From contig JAFAUV010000396.1 of assembly GCA_019243075.1 (NCBI GenBank), positions 1-19,563 on the forward strand: a stretch of 19,563 bases of DNA, in the 5' to 3' direction. Both the position numbers and the translations under genes were made by a program. The notes under the pieces are model-generated. The model was not told where the DNA came from. It worked only from the letters and a program-made list of their open reading frames with translations, and ran no database searches. This DNA comes from Bradyrhizobium sp. (GTDB taxonomy: Bacteria; Pseudomonadota; Alphaproteobacteria; Rhizobiales; Xanthobacteraceae). Below are positions 1 to 6,757 of the stretch, piece after piece; position 1 is the first letter of the stretch, and every line of letters begins with the position of its first letter.

Positions 1-638
1 CACATCAGCACGGCCTCCTCGATGTTGTGCGTCACCATCAGCACCGATTTGATCGGCAGCCTGCCGTCGATCCAGAGATCGACGAGGTCGGTGCGCAGCG
101 TCTCGGCGGTCAGCACGTCGAGCGCAGAGAACGGCTCGTCCATCAGAAGCAGGTCGGGATGCACCACCAGCGCCCTCGCAAAGCCGACGCGCTGGCGCAT
201 GCCGCCCGAAAGCTCCTTCGGATAGGCGGATTCGAAGCCGTCGAGGCCGATCAGGTCGATGGCGGCGAGCGCGCGCTTGCGCCGCTCGGCGCTGTCGATA
301 CCGAGCGCCTCCAGCCCCAGCACCACATTCTGCAGCACCGTCAGCCACGGAAATAGCGCGAACGACTGGAACACCATGGCGACGCCGTTCGGCGGCCCCT
401 GGATGGCTTGCCCGCGACATCTGGCATCGCCGGAGGACGGCGCGATCAGGCCCGCGATGATGCGCAGCAGCGTCGACTTGCCCGATCCCGAGCGGCCGAG
501 CAGGCCGACGATCTCGCCGGAGTGGATGGTCAGGTCGACCTTTTCCAGCACGGTGATGTCCTCGCCGCTTCCTTTCGGAAAGGAGCGGCACACGCTCTTG
601 ATGTCGATCAGGCTGGCTTTGTTGGATTGGTCAAGCAT
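1..638 (-). CDS. ABC transporter ATP-binding protein, nitrate/sulfonate/taurine type (3' end beyond window)
   Basis: This is the energy-supplying subunit of an inner-membrane importer of the NitT/TauT class. The 212 residues in the window show a complete nucleotide-binding core: Walker A GRSGSGKST at about residues 48-56, Q-loop Gln91 in VFQSFALFPW, signature LSGGMRQR at 143-150, Walker B LLLMDEP at 163-169, D-loop SALD and switch His204 in VTHN. The frame stays open to the left edge, so the C-terminus is missing; ATPases paired with duplicated permeases often carry an extra AAA-associated domain there, which cannot be checked here. The ATG at 636-638 is preceded by GAGAGG at a suitable distance. 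The gene follows the permease gene on the same strand after 69 bp, so the two are probably co-transcribed. The substrate is not determined by the sequence. Confidence 0.93.
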   Translation of the reverse strand, partial: MLDQSNKASLIDIKSVCRSFPKGSGEDITVLEKVDLTIHSGEIVGLLGRSGSGKSTLLRIIAGLIAPSSGDARCRGQAIQGPPNGVAMVFQSFALFPWLTVLQNVVLGLEALGIDSAERRKRALAAIDLIGLDGFESAYPKELSGGMRQRVGFARALVVHPDLLLMDEPFSALDVLTAETLRTDLVDLWIDGRLPIKSVLMVTHNIEEAVLM

Positions 639-707
639 CCAAACCTCTCAAGTTGCTTTGCACAGGATCTCGGCGGACCACCGGCTGTCGCTTTTCCGGA
701 TGATGCG

Positions 708-2441
708 CTAACCAAGACGCAGACGTCGTTCGCCGAAGGCATAGAGCGGCCGCCACAGCAGGCGGTTGAACAACGTCACCAGGATGCACATCACGGAAAT
801 GCCGAGGACCACGCGCGCGAAGTCGCCGGCTTCGGTGGCCTTCGCAATATAGGCGCCAAGCCCCGCCGCCGTCAGGTGCGTGCTGCCCCAGCTTGCCACC
901 TCGGCCACGATCGAGGCGTTCCACGAGCCGCCCGAGGCGGTGATGGCGCCGGTGATGTAATAGGGAAAGATGCCCGGCAGCACGACCTTGATCCACCAGC
1001 GCCAGCCGTTCAGATGAAGGCTCGATGCGGCCTCGCGCAAATCGGTCGGGAAGGCGCTGGCGCCTGCGATCACATTGAACAGGATGTACCACTGCGTGCC
1101 CAGGATCATCAGCGGGCTCAGCCAGATATTGGCGTTGAGGCGGAAATGCACGATCAGATAGACGAAGATCGGAAAGGCGAGGTTCGCCGGGAACGCCGCC
1201 AGGAATTGCGCCAGCGGCTGGATGCGCTCGGCGAGTTTTGGACGAAGCCCGATCCAGACGCCGACCGGCACCCAGATCAGCGTCGCCAGCGCGATCAGCA
1301 CGATCACGCGGGCGAGCGTGAGCAGCCCGTAGCCGATCGCCGCCAGCACGTCCGATGGCGCCAGACTCGCCGACAGATATTCGTAGGTCCGATAGCCGGC
1401 GTATCCCGTGCCCACCGCGATCAGCACGAACCAGATCGCATCCACGAGCCTCGAGGGCGCCCCGGCTTTGGTCGTCGGCCGCAGGCTCGCCGGCCAGTTG
1501 ATGCGCAGATTCGAAAAGGCGCGGTTCAGCGCAGCAAAGGGAAGGGTCAGGGCGCGCAAGGCGCGGGTGCGGCGGAACAGGTCGAGCATCCACGATGTCG
1601 GCGGATCGCCGGAGGCGGTCTGCTCGAAGCGGAATTTGTCCGCCCAGGCCACGATCGGGCGAAACAGCAATTGGTCGTAGGCGATGATGACGAGCAGCAT
1701 GGTCAGGATGGCGTAGCCGATCGCGGCGAGATTCTGCTTTTCGATGCCGAGCGCGACATAGGAGCCGACGCCGGGCAGGGTGACCGTGGTGCTGCCGACG
1801 GTGATCGCTTCCGAAGCGACCACGAAGAACCAGCCGCCGGACATCGACATCATCGTGTTCCAGATCAGGCCGGGCATGGCAAAGGGGACGTCGAGGCGCC
1901 AGAAGCGCTGCCAGCCCGAGAGGTGAAAGCTCTGCGTCGCCTCTTCCAGGTCCTTCGGCACGTTGCGGATCGACTGGTACATGCTGAAGGTCATGTTCCA
2001 GGCCTGGCTGGTGAAGATCGCGAACACGCAAGCGAGCTCGGCGCCCATCACATTGCCGGGGAACAGGTTCATGAAGAACACGACGGTGAAGGTGAGAAAG
2101 CCTAGGATCGGCACCGACTGCAGGATGTCGAGCAGCGGGATCAGCACCATCTCGGCGCGCCGGCTTTTCGCGGCCAGTGTGGCATAGATGAAGGTAAAGA
2201 TGATGGAGCAGATGATGGCGAGCAGCATCCGCATCGTCGTGCGCAGCGCATAGAGCGGCAAATAGCTCGGATCGAGCGACAGCGGTGCGATGTCGAGCGA
2301 AGACAGCGGCAGCGTGGTCTGCTCGCCGCCATAGACGATCAGCACCATGGCACCCACGACGAGGATCAGCGCGACCACGTCCCAGATGTTCGGCCGCGGC
2401 GCCTGTGTCACCACGGCGATGCGGAGATCCTGCAGCGTCAT
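708..2441 (-). CDS. Duplicated ABC transporter permease (COG4986-type anion transport system)
   Basis: A 577-residue inner-membrane protein that contains two binding-protein-dependent permease units in one chain, so a single gene can supply the whole translocation pore. The two units show matching EAA coupling loops: DLEEATQSFHLSGWQRFW at about 164-181, and DLREAASSLHLNGWRWW at about 467-483. Each loop is followed by a Pro-Gly/Ala-rich helix start and further hydrophobic helices. A first membrane helix lies near residues 20-38, and a soluble linker near 270-332 joins the halves. The length and duplication fit the COG4986 family of anion transporters (nitrate/sulfonate/bicarbonate-like); this is family knowledge, not proof of substrate. 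The gene sits 24 bp after the porin gene and 69 bp before the ATPase gene, all on the minus strand, which suggests one operon. Confidence 0.92.
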   Translation of the reverse strand: MTLQDLRIAVVTQAPRPNIWDVVALILVVGAMVLIVYGGEQTTLPLSSLDIAPLSLDPSYLPLYALRTTMRMLLAIICSIIFTFIYATLAAKSRRAEMVLIPLLDILQSVPILGFLTFTVVFFMNLFPGNVMGAELACVFAIFTSQAWNMTFSMYQSIRNVPKDLEEATQSFHLSGWQRFWRLDVPFAMPGLIWNTMMSMSGGWFFVVASEAITVGSTTVTLPGVGSYVALGIEKQNLAAIGYAILTMLLVIIAYDQLLFRPIVAWADKFRFEQTASGDPPTSWMLDLFRRTRALRALTLPFAALNRAFSNLRINWPASLRPTTKAGAPSRLVDAIWFVLIAVGTGYAGYRTYEYLSASLAPSDVLAAIGYGLLTLARVIVLIALATLIWVPVGVWIGLRPKLAERIQPLAQFLAAFPANLAFPIFVYLIVHFRLNANIWLSPLMILGTQWYILFNVIAGASAFPTDLREAASSLHLNGWRWWIKVVLPGIFPYYITGAITASGGSWNASIVAEVASWGSTHLTAAGLGAYIAKATEAGDFARVVLGISVMCILVTLFNRLLWRPLYAFGERRLRLG

Positions 2442-2465
2442 TGAAGCCCCGTCTCGACGGATGTT

Positions 2466-4598
2466 CTAGAATTGCGAATGCATGCGCACGCCGAGCACCG
2501 AAACGGGCCCGCGGTCGCGGTTGTAGGCGGGATTGACGATCAACTGATAGTCCAGCGTGACCTTCGACACGAACCAGGGGAAGCTGTAATAGGTCTCGAA
2601 GATTCCTTCGTTGCCGGGATGCGGCAATTGCCCGTCGCCGACCAGGATGCCGAGGCCGCCCGCATCGAGAAAGGCCTGATGGACATCGGAGATGCCGTTG
2701 ACGACGCCGGCGATTCCCCAGGTATCGTCGTCGCGTCCCCACAATTTGCCGGCGAGCGAAAAGCCTGCCGCGACGGTGCGGTCCACGTCGGTGAACTCGT
2801 AGGGCTCCTTGTGGCCGTCCGCCCAGCCGGCGCGGGCGAAGAAGCCGAAATTCTCGACGATCTGCTGCTCGAGATTCATGCTGATGCCGCCGCGGCTCTG
2901 GTATTGGCGCACGGCGGTGATGTCGGCCGGTCCCCCCGTCATTGCCGCAAGCAGGATCGCATCTTCAAAGCTGCCCATCCTCGCACGGGTCAGAAAGCCC
3001 GTGATCGCGATTTTGCCGGGCTGGTCGAAGATCGAATACCGCCGCTCAACCTCGCCGTCCCACTGGAATTGGCCGAAACGGGAATCCAGCGTGGTGGCGT
3101 TCGGGGCGATCGACATGTCGAAGATGCCGCCGCGGAAGGTCCAGGGACCGGTGTACCATTCGACGGCGCCGCCGACGGTATAGGCCCATGCATCCGCGGC
3201 GTAATCGAACGTCCCGGTGTCGATCAGCGTCCAGTTCAGGAAGTCGTTGCGCGGATCATGGGCGTATTTGTTGTTGTCGAAGACGTCGACCACGCCGAAT
3301 TTTCCGACCGTGATCACCAGCCGATCCGCGGTCTGCGATCCCGCAAAATTCATCAGCCCGGCATCGACCTTCTGGGTGTCGCCACCGAGGTCGATGGTCT
3401 GGCGGATGAACGCCCGCTGCAGCCGCGTGTAGGGATAGTCCGCACCGACCTTGTAGGCCTCGCCGCTGGGGAAGCCGGCGGCACCGACCGAGCCGCTCAG
3501 GCCAAAACCCTGATCGATCTCGGGCGTGACCCACAGCTCCGCACCCTGCCAGAGCTTGGCTCCGGCAAACACGGTGACATCCGTGGTCTCGCGGCCCTGG
3601 TTCGGTGTCAGGCTGTTGGTGCCGCTGTAGGGAGCCGGAAACGGCGGGGCGTACTGATTGAGATAGGTGGCCTGGCCGTGAACCGCGAAGCGGTCGGTTT
3701 CCAGCGCCGATCCCCCCTTGGCGAGCAGCTCGGGAATCGGGTTGGCGTCTTCAAGGCGGTAGTTCAATCCGACCCGGATGCTCTCCATCGAGAGATTGGA
3801 TTGATAGCTCTCCGCGGCCGAGGTGAACGTCGTCGTCTTCTGGGGAAAGCCGGTCCACAGATACTCCGCTTTCGCGGTCCATTTTGCGGTGACGGGAATC
3901 TCGATCCCGATGCCAGCCGCCCAGCCCAGCCGCCACAACAGCCGATCCTCCACCGTCCCCGGCGCGGCAATGCCCCCCGGCGCGGCCGCGGCGACCTGCG
4001 TCCGGGTCAGCTGGTCATAACTCCAGGCTAGTCCGCCGGTGCCGTACAGGAGAAAATCGTCGAAGGCATAGCCGAGGCGGGCGCGCGCGCTACCGTAATG
4101 GATCACAGCCTCGTTGTAGGAGACCTGCCCGATCGCAGGTGAGATCACGGTCTGGCCGCCCTTCACCGAATAGGGCACCAACACGTCGGAGTTCGGCGCG
4201 GTGACGTCGGCCTCGACGCCAAGCATCACGCGGGAAGGCAAGACGTAATTGTAGCCGCCCTGGAGGCCGAGGCCGTAGCTGCCGGTCCCGGCCATGAAAT
4301 CGAAGTTGAAGGGAAGGGCGAATGACCCGGCGACAGCGGGGCCGCCGGGCGGCGTCGCGGACCAATTCGAGTCGCCTCTGATGACGGCGGCGTGAGCGCC
4401 GACATACCAGCCGTTCCAGTTGTAAGGGGCATCCGGCAGGTAGGGCACCGGCGCTTTGACCGGCAAATCCGCGGCAGTCGCGGGATGCGCTAACGCAAGC
4501 AGGCCAATCCCGACGCCGGCCGATGCATACTTCCATAGCCTCCGGCTGGGACCCATCGGACGGGCTTTCTTCAGTGCGAGCGCGGTTTTTTTCATCAT
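2466..4598 (-). CDS. Double outer-membrane beta-barrel: Omp25/31-like domain fused to OprB-like porin
   Basis: A predicted 710-residue outer-membrane protein. A signal peptide (basic start, hydrophobic core at about 28-38, likely cleavage after ATA at residue 42) is followed by two barrel regions. The first, about 58-281, begins WNGWYVGAHA and has the glycine- and aromatic-rich alternation of Omp25/31-type eight-strand barrels; it closes with SIRVGLNYRL, which resembles a terminal beta-signal. The second, about 302-710, resembles the OprB carbohydrate-selective porin family, with features such as GKFGVVDVFDNNKYAHDPRN and a terminal Phe in VLGVRMHSQF. The start is the double ATG at 4593-4598, chosen because the signal peptide begins there; upstream in-frame sequence has no protein character. 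The Shine-Dalgarno is weak. It precedes the duplicated permease and ATPase genes by 24 bp, so it may admit the substrate those genes import. Confidence 0.9.
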   Translation of the reverse strand: MMKKTALALKKARPMGPSRRLWKYASAGVGIGLLALAHPATAADLPVKAPVPYLPDAPYNWNGWYVGAHAAVIRGDSNWSATPPGGPAVAGSFALPFNFDFMAGTGSYGLGLQGGYNYVLPSRVMLGVEADVTAPNSDVLVPYSVKGGQTVISPAIGQVSYNEAVIHYGSARARLGYAFDDFLLYGTGGLAWSYDQLTRTQVAAAAPGGIAAPGTVEDRLLWRLGWAAGIGIEIPVTAKWTAKAEYLWTGFPQKTTTFTSAAESYQSNLSMESIRVGLNYRLEDANPIPELLAKGGSALETDRFAVHGQATYLNQYAPPFPAPYSGTNSLTPNQGRETTDVTVFAGAKLWQGAELWVTPEIDQGFGLSGSVGAAGFPSGEAYKVGADYPYTRLQRAFIRQTIDLGGDTQKVDAGLMNFAGSQTADRLVITVGKFGVVDVFDNNKYAHDPRNDFLNWTLIDTGTFDYAADAWAYTVGGAVEWYTGPWTFRGGIFDMSIAPNATTLDSRFGQFQWDGEVERRYSIFDQPGKIAITGFLTRARMGSFEDAILLAAMTGGPADITAVRQYQSRGGISMNLEQQIVENFGFFARAGWADGHKEPYEFTDVDRTVAAGFSLAGKLWGRDDDTWGIAGVVNGISDVHQAFLDAGGLGILVGDGQLPHPGNEGIFETYYSFPWFVSKVTLDYQLIVNPAYNRDRGPVSVLGVRMHSQF

Positions 4599-4665
4599 CA
4601 GATTTGCCGACGCCTGGCTACCGGGAGAGCTTCCAACATGATCTCTAGCGGCCTCTTTCAACAGG

Positions 4666-5136
4666 TCAGTGTCTGACCCGGCAATCCCATCCAAGTCCCC
4701 GAAGTCCTGATGATGATGGTATTTGCGAATGACTTGCAATTGCAAGCCTGTCGCGGCGAATCGCGCCGATTCCGGCCGCCAGTGACGCGTATGCAACAGC
4801 TCGAAGCGAGCGGCGCCAGGCTCCGTTCCTCGCCTCTCTCGGCCGCATCCGACCGGTCGTACGACAATACGACGACGCTTGTGTGAATGAGCGCCGCGCC
4901 GGCGGCTCATCAAGGCGAGGCGGATTGGGCTCGCGCGGTCTCGCGATTTCCCAGCGGCAGACCAGCTGCCCCCGATCGACGACCCAGCGACAGATCAGCG
5001 GCCGAGCGCGTTGATTCCGGATTTGCCGGGACGGGCGCAGCGCTGGCCGGTTGTCGTTGGCGGGTGCGGCATTGCGGTCCGTGGCGACGGCACGCGGCGG
5101 CTGCAGTTTCCTGAATTTTGCGATTCGCTCAAACAT
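4666..5136 (-). CDS. Small hypothetical protein with paired CRW motifs; C-terminal part doubtful
   Basis: A possible 156-residue protein of unknown function. The ATG at 5134-5136 has a strong ribosome-binding site (GGAGGTGAG about 2-4 bases upstream), the best start signal in this interval. Residues 1-80 look protein-like: an N-terminal stretch beginning MFERIAKF, a PANDNRP segment seen in many small Rhizobiales proteins, and a repeated motif LICRWVVD and LVCRWEIA with CRW at about 49-51 and 60-62. After about residue 80 the composition becomes Arg/Ser rich, and the frame runs over a perfect palindrome at 4733-4746, so the true conserved protein may be shorter or the 3' part degraded. No signal peptide or membrane helix is evident. 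It could be upstream in the same transcript as the porin gene (67 bp gap). Confidence 0.45.
   Translation of the reverse strand: MFERIAKFRKLQPPRAVATDRNAAPANDNRPALRPSRQIRNQRARPLICRWVVDRGQLVCRWEIARPREPNPPRLDEPPARRSFTQASSYCRTTGRMRPREARNGAWRRSLRAVAYASLAAGIGAIRRDRLAIASHSQIPSSSGLRGLGWDCRVRH
4733..4746. promoter_or_regulatory. Perfect 14-bp palindrome CTTGCAATTGCAAG, possible regulator site
   Basis: The 14 bases read identically on both strands. It lies about 135 bp upstream of the porin start codon. TGCAA/TTGCA half-sites are reminiscent of sites used by Fur/Mur-type metal regulators in alphaproteobacteria, but this resemblance is loose and the regulator is unknown. It also falls within the doubtful 3' part of the 4666-5136 ORF. 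Confidence 0.35.
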
Positions 5137-5188
5137 CGCTCACCTCCATTGCCGCGGCTTGGGCGGCGAGGTGAGCGGACGCGGTCAG

Positions 5189-5284
5189 CTAGGTGCGACC
5201 AACCCTCACGCGGCCGCCGCCGCGGTCGATCTCGATCTGTGGCGGCAGTGCCGGAGCGGCGCTGCCATAGCGGGTACTGCCCAT
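5189..5284 (-). CDS. Possible 31-residue micropeptide
   Basis: A short frame from ATG (5282-5284) to TAG (5189-5191). The peptide begins MGSTRYGSAAPALPPQ and ends with a basic Gly/Arg/Val segment, IEIDRGGGRVRVGRT. The purine-rich GAAGAAAG just upstream of the ATG could act as a weak ribosome-binding site; it is part of the last copy of the 17-bp repeat. No family is recognised. The composition is more protein-like than the surrounding frames, but 31 codons is within chance for this GC content. It lies 52 bp before the start of the CRW-motif gene on the same strand. Confidence 0.25.
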   Translation of the reverse strand: MGSTRYGSAAPALPPQIEIDRGGGRVRVGRT

Positions 5285-5430
5285 GGTCTTTCTTCGGTCT
5301 TGAATGTTCGTCGGTCTTGAATGTTCTTCGGTCTTGAAGGTTGGTCCGTCTTGAATGGGACGCTCGGCAGCGGCTTGGCCGTCGAGAGCGCGCCATGCAG
5401 ATAGGCCCGCGGCAGGATGGAGTCAAGCAC
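5206..5430 (-). CDS. Doubtful small ORF with GTG start, interrupted by tandem repeat
   Basis: A 74-codon frame starting at GTG (5428-5430). The first 27 residues, LDSILPRAYLHGALSTAKP and so on, look protein-like, and GGAGG lies about 10 bases upstream. The middle is then occupied by the 17-bp tandem repeat. Because 17 is not a multiple of 3, each repeat copy shifts phase, which argues against a maintained protein here. An alternative ATG at 5433-5435, in another frame, is better spaced from the same GGAGG but gives an Arg/Ser-rich product. It may be a broken gene or non-coding leader. Confidence 0.2.
   Translation of the reverse strand: MLDSILPRAYLHGALSTAKPLPSVPFKTDQPSRPKNIQDRRTFKTEERPWAVPAMAAPLRHCRHRSRSTAAAAA
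5290..5357. repeat. Four tandem copies of a 17-bp repeat
   Basis: Copies lie at 5290-5306, 5307-5323, 5324-5340 and 5341-5357, with consensus TTCTTCGGTCTTGAATG. Copies 1 to 3 differ from each other at one or two positions (TTCG for TTCT in copy 2, AAGG for AATG in copy 3). Copy 4 is more diverged (TTGGTCCG at its start). The unit length is not a multiple of 3, so the array would shift any reading frame by copy number. Confidence 0.9.
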
Positions 5431-5437
5431 CGCATGC

Positions 5438-5455
5438 TATCCTCCGGGAGGGATA
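5438..5455. promoter_or_regulatory. Operator-like dyad 1 (TATCC-N8-GGATA)
   Basis: Half-sites TATCC (5438-5442) and GGATA (5451-5455) are separated by 8 bp, CTCC-rich on one side and GGAG-rich on the other; the arms extend outward to GCTATCC/GGATAGC (5436-5457). CsoR/RcnR-family repressors bind G-tract dyads of this sort, so autoregulation by the adjacent gene is likely but inferred. The site also covers the GGAGG that would serve minus-strand starts at 5435 or 5430. Confidence 0.55.
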
Positions 5456-5460
5456 GCCAA

Positions 5461-5478
5461 TATCCTCCTGCCAGGATA
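5461..5478. promoter_or_regulatory. Operator-like dyad 2 (TATCC-N8-GGATA) touching the regulator's ribosome-binding site
   Basis: Half-sites TATCC (5461-5465) and GGATA (5474-5478) have the same sequence and spacing as dyad 1, with starts 23 bp apart; the match extends to TATCCT/AGGATA. Its right end abuts AGGAGG (5478-5483), the ribosome-binding site of the metal-sensor gene. A bound repressor here would block transcription or translation starts of its own gene. Confidence 0.6.
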
Positions 5479-5488
5479 GGAGGACGAA

Positions 5489-5743
5489 ATGTCAGATCAC
5501 CCGCATGCCGCGATCGCTAGGCGCCTGAAGCGCGCCAACGGCCATATCGAGAGTATCATCCAGATGATCGAGCAGCAGCGGCCCTGTGCGCAAATCGCCC
5601 AGCAATTGCAGGCGGTCGAGGGCGCCATCGAGAATGCCAAGAAGGCGCTGATCCACGATCATTTCAGCCACAGCCTGAAGGCCTCGGGCAGCAAGGCGCA
5701 TGCGCTGCTGCGCGACTTCAGGCAGATCGCAAAATACCTGTGA
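5489..5743 (+). CDS. Metal-sensing transcriptional repressor, CsoR/RcnR/FrmR family (NreA-like)
   Basis: An 84-residue cytoplasmic all-helical DNA-binding protein of the DUF156 family, normally a tetramer that leaves its operator when it binds a metal ion or a reactive aldehyde. Family marks are the helix beginning RRLKRANGHIESIIQMIE, Cys33 in RPCAQIAQQLQAV, and His58 in ALIHDHFSH. These correspond to Cys35 and His60 of RcnR/FrmR; His4 and His6 could supply the N-terminal ligand. The closest type I recall is NreA, associated with nickel resistance, whose usual DHxxHC is here DHFSHS, so a possible Cys ligand is Ser. Start: ATG with AGGAGG six bases upstream. Two matching dyads at 5438-5478 suggest autoregulation. 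No metal exporter gene is visible beside it, so the inducer is unknown. Confidence 0.9.
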   Translation: MSDHPHAAIARRLKRANGHIESIIQMIEQQRPCAQIAQQLQAVEGAIENAKKALIHDHFSHSLKASGSKAHALLRDFRQIAKYL

Positions 5744-5829
5744 CGCTCGCGGGTTCTGACCTCGGGCGTTTTGCGAGGCAGCGCCGGATCGGTTCGGAGG
5801 CGACGGCGTGAAGTTTTGGCAAGGCGGAT

Positions 5830-6669
5830 TTATGCTTTTTTCGGCAGCGGCTTGCGGGAAGGGTATCCGCGCGACAGCGCGCTCACATCGAATTTGTCGA
5901 CATCGTCGAGCAATTCGATGAACCTCCGCGCGCCGTGGTCGATCAGTTGCTCGCCCTTATGCGCCGTCGCCAGCGTGGCATTGCCGATCGCGCCGCTTTC
6001 GTTGAGATCCTGCGCCTGCCAGGCAAAAGGCGCCGGGCGCCGGGTCGAAAGCCAGCGATATCTCTTCTCCATCGCGATGCCGCTGGAACGAAAGTCCGCG
6101 ATCGCGTCGGTGCGGACATGCATGCCGTATTTCGCCAGCATGATCGAGGTCTCGACCGCGCCGCCATGAATGCCGTGGCGCAACTCTTCGTCCGGAAACA
6201 TCCCCTCCGGCACGCCAAAGCGCGACCATGACGTGGTGACGGCCAGCATCCCCTGATAGGCCCGCAAATCCTGCGCCACCAGCATCATCGCGGCGCTGTT
6301 GCCGCCATGGCTCGTGACCATGACGAGCTTCCTGACGCCGGCGCGGGCGACGCTCTCGCCGAGCTCCTTCCATAGTTTCAGCGCGGTCTCGGTCGACAGC
6401 GTCTTCGTGCCGGGAAAATCGATATGCTCGGTCGAAATGCCGGTTCTCTGGATTGGGAGAAACGTCGCAGGCCTGGTGTCGGGCAGCAGCTCGCGCACCC
6501 GTTCCAGATAGGCTTCTCCGATCATCACATCGGTTTCGAGCGGCAGATGCGGGCCGTGTTGCTCGGTCGCGGCCAGCGGCAGCACCGCGATCCAGCGCGC
6601 GGCGGCCGCGGCATCGACGCGCTCCCAGTCGATGTCGGCCCAGTCGCGGGGAGGAAGGGGAACACTCAT
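5830..6669 (-). CDS. Creatininase family amidohydrolase
   Basis: A 279-residue cytoplasmic metal-dependent hydrolase of the creatinine amidohydrolase family, which opens cyclic or formyl amides (creatininase, FAPy deformylase ArfB, MftE). Metal-site motifs are present: EQHGPHLPLETD at about 36-47 (Glu36, His38, Asp47), HGGN at 121-124 (His121) and GIHGGAVETS with Glu173. The length fits the family (about 240-280). The start at 6667-6669 gives MSVPLPPRDWADIDW, a normal family N-terminus, with AAAGGA upstream; longer in-frame extensions would run into the divergent promoter region. It is divergent from the ABC transporter operon with 88 bp between starts, so the two may share regulation and act on the same compound. 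The actual substrate is not shown by the sequence. Confidence 0.92.
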   Translation of the reverse strand: MSVPLPPRDWADIDWERVDAAAAARWIAVLPLAATEQHGPHLPLETDVMIGEAYLERVRELLPDTRPATFLPIQRTGISTEHIDFPGTKTLSTETALKLWKELGESVARAGVRKLVMVTSHGGNSAAMMLVAQDLRAYQGMLAVTTSWSRFGVPEGMFPDEELRHGIHGGAVETSIMLAKYGMHVRTDAIADFRSSGIAMEKRYRWLSTRRPAPFAWQAQDLNESGAIGNATLATAHKGEQLIDHGARRFIELLDDVDKFDVSALSRGYPSRKPLPKKA

Positions 6670-6757
6670 CGCGCGAGGTGTTCCTTTCGCCGGATTTGCA
6701 AGGTAGTTAAGGGGGCCATTCCCCATCATGGGCCAGAACGAAGGACGGAGTCCAATC

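Larger units (their letters stand above)
4599..5488. other. Long, weakly coding interval between the porin and metal-sensor genes
   Basis: About 890 bp with no recognisable conserved enzyme or transporter. It contains one plausible small minus-strand gene (4666-5136), two doubtful small minus-strand ORFs (5189-5284 and 5206-5430), a 14-bp palindrome (4733-4746), a 17-bp repeat present four times (5290-5357) and two operator-like dyads next to the regulator gene (5438-5478). Overlapping open frames exist in several phases, but their compositions (Arg, Pro and Ser rich) look like frame shadows of GC-rich DNA. The mix suggests an eroded or recently rearranged spacer. Confidence 0.6.

Noticed and set aside
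408..2105. A 565-codon open frame on the plus strand opposite the permease and ATPase
   Set aside because: Its composition (Asp, Arg, His, Gln, Gly) is the usual antisense shadow of a GC-rich membrane-protein gene.
631..2742. A 703-codon open frame on the minus strand
   Set aside because: It overlaps the duplicated permease in another phase, is Arg/His/Pro rich and has no membrane or domain character; the 577-residue permease frame is clearly the coding one.
2472..4031. A 519-codon plus-strand frame opposite the porin
   Set aside because: It is the antisense of a well-supported porin, with no recognisable motif.
5206..5435. A divergent metal-efflux gene controlled by the sensor
   Set aside because: None of the minus-strand frames here has membrane helices or metal-binding motifs; only doubtful small ORFs remain.
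5760..5778. Stem CCTCG/CGAGG after the metal-sensor gene as a terminator
   Set aside because: A five-pair stem with a nine-base loop and no T-run is within chance for this base composition.
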